Positions 28,713 through 35,867 of a stretch of DNA of 64,000 nucleotides are shown here, piece after piece (the stretch's first letter is position 1; every line of letters begins with the position of its first letter). Origin of the DNA: Thermoguttaceae bacterium (lineage in GTDB: Bacteria > Planctomycetota > Planctomycetia > Pirellulales > Thermoguttaceae); NCBI GenBank assembly GCA_029975295.1, contig JARKPK010000086.1, positions 57,343-121,342 on the forward strand, in the 5' to 3' direction. The notes beneath the pieces were generated by a model. That model was not told where the DNA came from and ran no database searches. It worked only from the letters and a program-made list of their open reading frames with translations. The position numbers and the translations under genes were made by a program.

Positions 28713-28900
28713 TCAAGGGCGTCGGCCGCGGCCATATCGGGCCGCTGCAAAGCCGCCAAGAGCGTTCCGGCGACTGTACTTCTGCGGCAAGGGGACGATC
28801 GCCGGACAGACTCTCGGGGCACTCGGGGCGGCCGTTGCCGATCGACCCGAGGTGGGCGAATCTTTGTAAAAGGATGAGTACTATTTCAGGTCGATCTGTC

Positions 28901-28906
28901 TATAAT
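28901..28906 (+). promoter_or_regulatory. Perfect TATAAT box, possible -10 element
   Basis: TATAAT at 28901-28906 matches the sigma70 -10 consensus exactly in an otherwise GC-rich gap, but no good -35 box stands 16-18 bases upstream. Transcription from it would start near 28913 and read into the exported-protein gene. Confidence 0.35.
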
Positions 28907-29191
28907 GAACGGCGCTGCCCGGCACAAAACCATTTTCTCGGCCGCGGGGGGTACTCGCCGGGTTTTTTCGTCAGGGAGGGAGTCGCCATGGCCAATTGCT
29001 GCCTGAGAATGCGGCTGATCGGGGAGTTCCGACGCGGCCCTCGATTCGGTCATTCAGCCCGGCGGGCGTCGCCCACTCGCATCGCTGGGCGCGGTTGCCG
29101 GCGACCCGTCCCTTTCGGTTTTTGGTGTTGCCGCGAGACTTTCGGTTTGCACCGGAGAGCCGAAGCCGCGGGCCGTTCGGTTGGGCAACGC

Positions 29192-30724
29192 ATGTCCTTA
29201 GACCGGCGAACGCTCGGCATCGCATGGGTTTTCGCGACGGCCTTCTCGATAGTGATTGCCGGCGGCACGACCCAAGCCTGGGCTCAGCGCCCTGTGCGTC
29301 CTCCGGCAGCGCCGCCCCCGGGGCCGGCGGCAGGGGCTCCGGGCGGGGCTGCGCCGATGGTCGTTGTTCCGGTGGAAATCAACGCGCCGGTTTCTGTGGT
29401 GCAGCAGGGAATGATCATCGTCCACGACGGTCAACAGCCCGTTTCATTGCGGGTGGGCGAGCGAACAGAGGTTCATATTCGCGGCAAGGTCGAGCCCGAC
29501 ATGCTCAAACCGGGCGCGGCGGTTCGGTTTTTCGCCGAGATCGACAAGCGTAACGGGCGCTCGCGAGGCAAGGTCGATCAGATCATCCTCTTTACGCCGT
29601 CGAAAGACGGCAATCGGATGCTCGGCGCGTTCTATCATCAACCTTCGGCTGTCGGATCACCCGATGGACCTGCCGCGCCGGCGGGCGACGCGGCGGGTGC
29701 GCCCGACGATGAGAAGAGCCCGGAAGCAGGGCGGACGGGTCGTGCGGTCAAAGCGGAGGAGCAGTTTGAGTTGTTGGATGTGCGCGGCCAAGTGGTGGGG
29801 TTGCGAGGCGCAGTCCTTACCGTGAACGTGCAGACGAACTACTTTCGCTCGCCGATTCGCGTGGAGATGAGCGAGGGCTGCACGATCATCGCCGACTTGG
29901 CCGACGTCGGAGTCGTTCGGCCGGGCGATCAGGTGCAAGGGCGGGGCATTCAGATGATGCCTCAGGCGTTAGAGATGCTTTCTTTGGAAGTGACGCTGGC
30001 CGAATCGCTAACCAGTTTGCCGCGAAAGAAGTCTCGTCCGCAGACTGCAAAGACGCCTTCACGGAATCCGCCGTCGCAGCCGGCTCATCCCCGAGAAAGC
30101 TTCGAGGTGGCCGATCAGATTGCCAAGGAGCGTGCCGAGGGGAATAAGACGGCGCCCCCTGGCGGGAATATGGCGCCGCCAGCCGACGGTTTGTCTGCTG
30201 TGCCACATGGCGAAGGTCCGGGGCCAAACGGCCCCCCGGGCCAGGCAGCGCCCGCAGGTGAGCGGCCGCCGATGGCTCAGGCGGAGCCCCGGCGCAACGC
30301 CGACCAGCCGCCGGGGCCCGCACAGCCTCCGTCGCCGTCGGCAGCACCGGGCGGCGAGTTGCCGAAACGATCGGCGGAAGAGACGTTGAAATTGGCGGAG
30401 AAACTGGTGGAATTGTTGGGCACGTCGCGGCAAGAGCAGATTTTGCGAGGGGGGTTCAAGGCCCGATTGGCTGACGGAAAGGAAGCGGTCTTTTTGCCCG
30501 CCCAACGCGTGACGGCAGATGACCTGCGGCAGCGGGTCGGCCAGCCCGACCGCACCGACTCGTTTGCCGCCGAGTTGCCCGTCGGTGAAGACGGTGCGTT
30601 GCAAAAGGTGCAGTGGTCGATGTGGACATACGGGCCGATTCGCGTGCTGGTGGACGACCGCGGGAAGACTCAGTATTTGGGTGTGCAATCGCCCGACGGT
30701 CAGGCCAAGCCGGCGCCCGACTAG
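29192..30724 (+). CDS. Exported proline-rich protein of unknown function
   Basis: From ATG 29192 the protein has 510 residues and begins with a signal peptide (hydrophobic about 8-30, ending AWAQ). A beta-rich domain covers about 40-270 and contains two similar strand-rich halves (VRGKVEPDMLKPGAAVRF and later LDVRGQVVGL). A Pro/Ala/Gly-rich linker lies at about 290-390. A small C-terminal domain at about 395-505 resembles the N-terminal part of SHD1-like or SLA1-like modules only vaguely. An in-frame ATG at 28988 has a much better Shine-Dalgarno sequence and would add 68 Arg-rich residues before the signal peptide; I prefer 29192 because conservation-like composition starts there. Function unknown. 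Confidence 0.72.
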   Translation: MSLDRRTLGIAWVFATAFSIVIAGGTTQAWAQRPVRPPAAPPPGPAAGAPGGAAPMVVVPVEINAPVSVVQQGMIIVHDGQQPVSLRVGERTEVHIRGKVEPDMLKPGAAVRFFAEIDKRNGRSRGKVDQIILFTPSKDGNRMLGAFYHQPSAVGSPDGPAAPAGDAAGAPDDEKSPEAGRTGRAVKAEEQFELLDVRGQVVGLRGAVLTVNVQTNYFRSPIRVEMSEGCTIIADLADVGVVRPGDQVQGRGIQMMPQALEMLSLEVTLAESLTSLPRKKSRPQTAKTPSRNPPSQPAHPRESFEVADQIAKERAEGNKTAPPGGNMAPPADGLSAVPHGEGPGPNGPPGQAAPAGERPPMAQAEPRRNADQPPGPAQPPSPSAAPGGELPKRSAEETLKLAEKLVELLGTSRQEQILRGGFKARLADGKEAVFLPAQRVTADDLRQRVGQPDRTDSFAAELPVGEDGALQKVQWSMWTYGPIRVLVDDRGKTQYLGVQSPDGQAKPAPD

Positions 30725-30854
30725 CCACCCTTGTTCGAGCAGACGGATCGCACGCCGAGTGCAGTTTTTGTTTGCCCGTTTGCGGCGTTAATCAAAGCGC
30801 GAGTGTTCTGGCAGTGGGACAGTTGAAACGATCATTACCGACGGGGAAAGCGAT

Positions 30855-31835
30855 ATGCAGTATCGGGTGTTGGGGAACTCGGGCATCGAGTCGTCTGTCA
30901 TCGGGTTCGGGGCTTGGGCTATTGGCGGGTGGATGTGGGGCGGGGCCGACGAAGATGCGGCTGTTGCCGCCGTGCAGGCTTCGCTCGACGCCGGCGTGAA
31001 CTTGATCGATACTGCGCCGATCTACGGTTACGGCCGCTCGGAGGAGATTGTTGGGCGTGCGATCGCCGGACGACGCGACAAGGTGGTTCTGGCAACCAAG
31101 TGCGGTTTGACTTGGGAGGGCGACGAGGGCGAGTTTCATTTCTCTGCCGACGACAAGGGCCTGCGGCGCGACGGCGGCCCGATCCGCGTGTTCAAGAATC
31201 TCCGTCCGCATGCCATTCGCCGCGATGTCGAGAACAGCCTCCGCCGGCTAAAGACCGACCATATCGACCTGCTTCAAACGCATTGGCAAGACTCGACCAC
31301 GCCGATTTCCGCAACGATGGAGTGTTTGCTGGAATTGAAACGCGAAGGCAAGATTCGGGCCATCGGGGTTTCGAACTGCACGGTAAGCCACCTCGAACAG
31401 TACGGGCCGATCGACTGCGATCAGGAGAAGTTCAGCTTGATCGATCGCGCGATCGAGCAGAACGGCGTTCTCGAATACTGTTGTCGGCACAATATCGCCA
31501 TGCTGGCCTATTCGCCGTTGGCCAACGGGCTGCTGACTGGCAGCCTTTCGCCCGATCGGCAGTTCGGCCAGGGCGACCTACGCCGCGGCCATCCGCGTTT
31601 CACGCCCGAAGGCATTCGGAAGATGAATGCGGCATTGGCCTCACTGCAACCGTTGGCCGAGGCTTATCATGCCACGGTTTCTCAATTGGTCATTGCTTGG
31701 ACGGCGGCCCGAAACGGCATTACGGTTGTCTTGTGCGGCGCGCGGAACGCCGCTCAATCGCTGAGCAATGCGGCCGCCGCCGAGATTCGTTTGCGGCCCG
31801 ACGAACTGGCTCTGATTGAACAGGCCGTGGTTTGA
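30855..31835 (+). CDS. Aldo/keto reductase
   Basis: NADPH-dependent reductase with a TIM-barrel fold, 326 residues, cytoplasmic. The catalytic tetrad is visible: D52 and Y57 in IDTAPIYGYG, K82 in ATKCG, and H143 in QTHWQD. The C-terminal cofactor-binding stretch (LCGARNAAQS) is present. The closest resemblance is to the general stress/Tas-like group that acts on aldehydes, so no specific substrate can be given. It is transcribed in the same direction as the exported protein before it and panB after it, but gaps of 130 and 346 bases suggest separate units. Confidence 0.92.
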   Translation: MQYRVLGNSGIESSVIGFGAWAIGGWMWGGADEDAAVAAVQASLDAGVNLIDTAPIYGYGRSEEIVGRAIAGRRDKVVLATKCGLTWEGDEGEFHFSADDKGLRRDGGPIRVFKNLRPHAIRRDVENSLRRLKTDHIDLLQTHWQDSTTPISATMECLLELKREGKIRAIGVSNCTVSHLEQYGPIDCDQEKFSLIDRAIEQNGVLEYCCRHNIAMLAYSPLANGLLTGSLSPDRQFGQGDLRRGHPRFTPEGIRKMNAALASLQPLAEAYHATVSQLVIAWTAARNGITVVLCGARNAAQSLSNAAAAEIRLRPDELALIEQAVV

Positions 31836-32181
31836 GCAGGCTGCCGTTCGAGCCGGCTGCCGTTCGCCCCCGGCTTGCCGTTGGGCCGAGGGATGAGCAA
31901 GCGCTCAACGGTCAGCGTGCGGCTCTGCCGCTGTCGGCGCGTGGCGTGCCGCGGGCTTTGCCACGGCGCAGGCCGTTGCGGCAGGCTCTTGGCGCAGGCC
32001 TTCCGTCGGCCCGCGCGTTGTTGGGTTCTATTGTAGCCGTCGCCGGTTTGGTCATTGGTGGGCCTGGGCTGGGCGGGGCTTCTGTTGCGCATGTCCCTAG
32101 GGCAACACGCCGGTTCCGACGCCCGATCGAGGCGTTCTTGGGCTGCTTTCACTGGGCAATGGCAGTGGTTACAATTGGGGG
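31836..32181. other. Non-coding gap with short tandem repeat, 346 bases
   Basis: GGCTGCCGTTCG occurs at 31839-31850 and 31855-31866 (16-base period), with a third degenerate copy at 31872-31882. GGCGCAGGCC also occurs twice near 31970 and 31990. No gene or convincing promoter for panB is visible. Confidence 0.45.
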
Positions 32182-32985
32182 ATGAGCGATACGATAGAAA
32201 AGCAGATCACCGTCCCCGATTTCGTGGGGTTCAAAGTGGCCGGGCAGAAGATCACGATGCTGACGGCCTACGATTACACCTCGGCCCGATTGGTCGATTC
32301 CGCGGGCGTCGAGGGGGTGCTGGTGGGCGACAGCTTGGGGATGGTCGTGCAAGGCCGGGAGAACACCTTGCCGGTTTCTCTCGGCGAAATGATCTACCAC
32401 GCCGAGATCGTCGGGCGGGCGGTGCGGCACGCGTTGACCGTTGTAGACATGCCTTTTCCGAGCTTCCATCTCGGACGCCGCCGCGCCGTGGCCAATGCCG
32501 CGAGGCTGCTAAAGCGCACGCGCTGCCAAGCGGTCAAGCTCGAAGGCGGCGTGGAACAGGCCGACGTAATTGAGGCGCTTACCTCTGCCGGCATTCCCGT
32601 GATGGCCCACTGTGGTCTGCGTCCGCAGTCGATCCATCAGTTGGGCGGTTATCGGGTGCAGCGCGACGAAGCCCGGCTGACGGCCGACGCCCAGGCATCG
32701 CAGCAGGCCGGGGCGTTTGCCATCGTGCTCGAGTGCATTCCGGCTCAAACGGCGCGGCAAATTACGGCCGATTTGCGCATCCCCACCATCGGCATCGGGG
32801 CTGGCGCCGGCTGCGACGGGCAAATCTTGGTCTTTCACGACCTGTTGGGGCTGACTCTCGGCCGGTTGCCCCGCCATGTCCGCCCGTTCGCCGACCTTAA
32901 GACCTCGGTCGTTGAGGCTGTCACTCGGTATCGCGACGAGGTGCGTTCGGGTGCGTTTCCCGGGCCCGAACAGAGCTTCGAGTAA
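32182..32985 (+). CDS. panB: 3-methyl-2-oxobutanoate hydroxymethyltransferase
   Basis: First enzyme of pantothenate synthesis: it adds a hydroxymethyl group from 5,10-methylene-tetrahydrofolate to 2-oxoisovalerate, giving ketopantoate. The 267-residue length is normal. Conserved features are TAYDYTSA with its metal-binding region, VGDSLGMV, DMPFPSF, KLEGG and GIGAGAGCDGQILV. It is a soluble decameric enzyme in the known cases. The folate cofactor connects to FolD (54825) and the product to CoaD (41295), which are in the window but in separate units. Confidence 0.96.
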   Translation: MSDTIEKQITVPDFVGFKVAGQKITMLTAYDYTSARLVDSAGVEGVLVGDSLGMVVQGRENTLPVSLGEMIYHAEIVGRAVRHALTVVDMPFPSFHLGRRRAVANAARLLKRTRCQAVKLEGGVEQADVIEALTSAGIPVMAHCGLRPQSIHQLGGYRVQRDEARLTADAQASQQAGAFAIVLECIPAQTARQITADLRIPTIGIGAGAGCDGQILVFHDLLGLTLGRLPRHVRPFADLKTSVVEAVTRYRDEVRSGAFPGPEQSFE

Positions 32986-33337
32986 GGCCGGATCGCTGGC
33001 GGGTACCGGGGGCCTTTGGGCCGGCAACAACAAGGCCGCGGCGAACCCTCTCGCCGGTGTACTCATCGGTGGTCGCGGCAACTGGGCCCGGCCGGCGAAA
33101 GCCTTCGGACGTTACGAGCGCAGGGAGCAGCTCCGCCGATCGAGTTTGCCGATCGGGCGGATTATCCGCTGTGTGAGCCGTTGGCTTGGGGGCGGCCGGG
33201 GCGCCAGAGCATCGGCCCGCCCGTTTACATCTTCCTGCCAGCGGATATATTGTCAGGAATTCCACACGCCGCGTCCGTCGCGCGGCGGTTTGTGCCGAGC
33301 GTGATCCAGCCGCTTCTTTCTGCCGGGAGGATGATCT
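32986..33337. other. Upstream region of the permease gene, 352 bases
   Basis: The gap between panB and the permease gene carries the promoter given separately at 33224-33251. The remainder holds no recognisable gene. Confidence 0.5.
33224..33251 (+). promoter_or_regulatory. Probable sigma70-type promoter of the NCS1 permease gene
   Basis: TTTACA (33224-33229) and TATATT (33246-33251) are 16 bases apart. Each box matches five of six consensus bases. Transcription would begin near 33258, leaving an 80-base leader before the ATG at 33338. Confidence 0.55.
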
Positions 33338-34774
33338 ATGGCAGCCCTACCGTCGTATGTGGCGGAAGCGAAACCGCTTCCACTCGACAAGCGCGCACCC
33401 TGGTATGCGACCACCGCCCAAACCTATGCCGGAATCATGCTGTGGTTCGTCTTCTGGCACGAGGTGCCCGTCGGCTCCGGTTTCAAACAGTTTTACAGCG
33501 AGTTCGCCGGCGGCACGTTGGCGCAGGGGTTGGGCGTGGCCTTTTTGGGGTTGATTGTTGCGGCCTTGATCTGCCACTTTCTCTTCTATCTGGTGCCCGG
33601 CATGTTGGGTATGAAGACCGGGTTGCCTTTGTACATCGTGGGCACTTCGACCTACGGTGTGCAGGGCGGGTTCATCATGCCCGGCTTTCTGATGGGCGTG
33701 TTGCAATTCGGCTGGTTGGCGGTGAACGCCTATTTTTCCGCCATGCTGCTTTGCGCTCCTTTCGGCGCCGGGGCGGGCAGCGCGGCTCATTCCGTCGTGG
33801 CGGCCGTGTGGGCCATCGCCGCGGCATTCGTCGGGCTCAAAGGGATTCAGTATGTTGCCAAAGTGGCTACGTTCCTGCCGTTGATTCCGTTGGTGATTTT
33901 GTTGATTCTTGCGGCCTACACGATTGGCGGCGTCGGCCAATTCGATTCGGCCAAGTTAGTCGGCCAGTTCAGCGGCGAGAAGTTCCAAGAAGTCAAGCCG
34001 GCCCTCTCGTCGTTCGGGGTGATTGCCCTGATGAGCACGTACATCGTCGGCTTCTTCGCCACTGCTGGAGCCGCCGGGGCCGACATCGCCTCGAGCAATC
34101 GCGATAAGAAGGACGTGCAATTGGGCGGCCTAGTGGGCGTGGCCGGGGCCACGATCTTTGCCGGCGGACTGTCGCTCTTGATCGTGGCGGGCGCGTTCGG
34201 CCTCGACTTGACCAAGGGCGATCCGATCCTGCAAACCTCGGCGTTGATGACCCACATCGTTGGTGAGAAGACCGCCGCCGTGTTCTGGTATTTGCTGGCC
34301 ATCGCCGCATTCCCGCCGGCGTGTTTTTCGTCGTTGATTGCGGCCAACAGCTTCAAGACCACGCTGCCCAAGGTGAATCCGTTCATCTCCTGTGGAATCG
34401 GCACACTGGTCGCCATTGTACTGGCGGTAACCGGCGCGGCGGGCAACGCTGTGGACGTGTTCAAAGTGATTGGCGCTTCGTTCGGGCCGATCTGCGGCGC
34501 GATGTTGGCCGACTATCTGCTGGCCGGTTGCAAATGGCCCGGTCCGCGTGCGGGCTTCAACCCGGCCGGCTGGATTTCTTGGTTCGTCGGCTTTGTGATC
34601 GGATCGATCGATCTGGTGGCCAAGTATGTTCCGCAGCTGGTGGTCTTGTCCGGCAAGATTCCGGCCCCGCCCGTCGTGGCGTTTGTCGCCGGTTTCGTGC
34701 TGTACTTCTTGTTGGCCAAGGCGGGCATGGTGAGCCAATCGCTGCCGATGCCGGCCAACACGCAAGAGCAATAG
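33338..34774 (+). CDS. NCS1-like (purine/cytosine permease) transporter
   Basis: Integral membrane protein of 478 residues with about twelve hydrophobic helices and a cytoplasmic N terminus. The ordering of helices, the Gly-rich first helices and the APFG-type loops resemble CodB/nucleobase permeases of the NCS1 family, which import nucleobases or related compounds with sodium or protons. The substrate cannot be read from the sequence. ATG 33338 is preceded by GGGAGGATGATCT, a good ribosome binding site. It has its own promoter and a strong terminator, so it is a single-gene unit. Confidence 0.82.
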   Translation: MAALPSYVAEAKPLPLDKRAPWYATTAQTYAGIMLWFVFWHEVPVGSGFKQFYSEFAGGTLAQGLGVAFLGLIVAALICHFLFYLVPGMLGMKTGLPLYIVGTSTYGVQGGFIMPGFLMGVLQFGWLAVNAYFSAMLLCAPFGAGAGSAAHSVVAAVWAIAAAFVGLKGIQYVAKVATFLPLIPLVILLILAAYTIGGVGQFDSAKLVGQFSGEKFQEVKPALSSFGVIALMSTYIVGFFATAGAAGADIASSNRDKKDVQLGGLVGVAGATIFAGGLSLLIVAGAFGLDLTKGDPILQTSALMTHIVGEKTAAVFWYLLAIAAFPPACFSSLIAANSFKTTLPKVNPFISCGIGTLVAIVLAVTGAAGNAVDVFKVIGASFGPICGAMLADYLLAGCKWPGPRAGFNPAGWISWFVGFVIGSIDLVAKYVPQLVVLSGKIPAPPVVAFVAGFVLYFLLAKAGMVSQSLPMPANTQEQ

Positions 34775-34799
34775 CGGGCTCTGCTTGACGTGGAAGAAG

Positions 34800-34845
34800 A
34801 ACCGTGGGCGCGGGCATCGGGCCTCGCCCACGGTTGTGTTATTTC
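34800..34845. terminator. Bidirectional-looking intrinsic terminator
   Basis: An 11-base perfect stem pairs 34800-34810 (AACCGTGGGCG) with 34825-34835 (CGCCCACGGTT), loop 14 bases, followed by GTGTTATTTCTT. On the other strand the stem is followed by TTCTTCTTCC. It sits between the convergent permease and rpiB genes and could serve both. Confidence 0.75.
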
Positions 34846-34931
34846 TTGCCGGTGCGAGAATGGTGCGGCCAAGCGGCTCGGCCGCGATTTCACCGGTGAG
34901 CTCTGCGCGACAGCCGCAGCGGCCCAAGCGG

Positions 34932-35393
34932 TTAGGCGGCGGGCGGCGCGCCGTTTCGCTGCTCGATGGCTGCCACCTTCTGAAGCCGCCGTGCATGGCG
35001 GCCGCCCTCGAAAGGAGTGCGCAGCCAGATTTCGACGATGCGGTCGGCCAACTTTTCACCCATGACGTCGCCCGACAGGCACAGCACGTTTAGATCGTTG
35101 TGTCGACGGCTCAATTCGGCCGTGATGTCGTCGAAGCAGGGGGCCGCCCGAACCCCAGGGAACTTGTTGGCGACAATGCACATGCCTAATCCCGTGCCGC
35201 AGATCAGAATGCCGCGATCCACTTCATGCCGACTAACCTGTCGCGCGACGGTCTCGGCAACGTCGGGGTAGTCGGTGTCGTCGTTGGCCGGCACGCCCAG
35301 ATCGACGACCTCTTCGCCCAAACGTCGCAAATGGTCGATCAGCTTCAACCGCAGATGATCTCCGCGGTGATCGCTACCCACGGCAATCCTCAT
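34932..35393 (-). CDS. rpiB: Ribose-5-phosphate isomerase B
   Basis: Interconverts ribulose 5-phosphate and ribose 5-phosphate in the pentose phosphate pathway. The 153-residue length is typical. D8-H9 stand in the SDHRG motif of the phosphate/ring-opening site. C65 lies in the CGTGLG motif that supplies the catalytic base. The NDLNVLCLSG motif is present. It is a cytoplasmic dimer or tetramer in known cases. A possible promoter with a dyad lies about 150 bases upstream. Confidence 0.96.
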   Translation of the reverse strand: MRIAVGSDHRGDHLRLKLIDHLRRLGEEVVDLGVPANDDTDYPDVAETVARQVSRHEVDRGILICGTGLGMCIVANKFPGVRAAPCFDDITAELSRRHNDLNVLCLSGDVMGEKLADRIVEIWLRTPFEGGRHARRLQKVAAIEQRNGAPPAA

Positions 35394-35867
35394 GTTGCTT
35401 CCCTTCGCGTGTTTTGCGCCGGATTCATCGATCCTCGGGAATGGAACTCAGCGGCGGGCGCGCAAACCGGAACGTCATTCGCCTATTGCACTGAACTCCT
35501 GCGGGCCTTCTGCGGCTTCTGACGGCGCACGTGAATGACTACTATTGTAAGTCATCCGGTTGTCGGCGGAAAGCAGCACCGGCCCACAGTGGAATTGGAC
35601 TGGCGCTCGCCCATGCCCAAGGCGTTGCAGCGGCCGAACTTGAGCCGTCGAAACAACCGGCAGAACGCCCGGAAAACCGCAACCACGATTCGGCCGAGGT
35701 GGTGCGGGCCAACGAACACGCTCGGAGATTTGGGTCGGCGATCCGAAATCCGAATCGACCCGGAACTTGGCCCCCGAGGCTTTGACGCTGCCCGAGCCCG
35801 TCCTGTGGCAAATACGAGGCGCCGTCCCTGTTCGGTGCCCGCTGCCTGCCGCGTTCCGCTGCCCGCA
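35394..35867. other. Upstream region of rpiB, 474 bases
   Basis: It contains the dyad/promoter candidate given at 35535-35572. The rest, up to the end of the FHA gene, holds no gene I can support. Confidence 0.45.
35535..35572 (-). promoter_or_regulatory. Possible rpiB promoter with operator-like dyad
   Basis: Read leftward, TTTCCG (35572-35567) and TACAAT (35549-35544) are 17 bases apart. The -10 box is enclosed by the perfect dyad ATGACT (35535-35540) and AGTCAT (35550-35555). The -35 match is weak. Confidence 0.35.

Larger units (their letters stand above)
28164..29191. other. Long divergent non-coding gap, about 1030 bases
   Basis: It separates the leftward oxidoreductase gene from the rightward exported-protein gene. 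Contents: a small GC hairpin at 28207-28223 (CGCGGGC/GCCCGCG, loop ATC), a possible pseudoknot-like fold at 28662-28712, a TATAAT box at 28901-28906, and a strong Shine-Dalgarno sequence with an ATG at 28988. I see no convincing protein gene in the first 800 bases. Confidence 0.5.
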
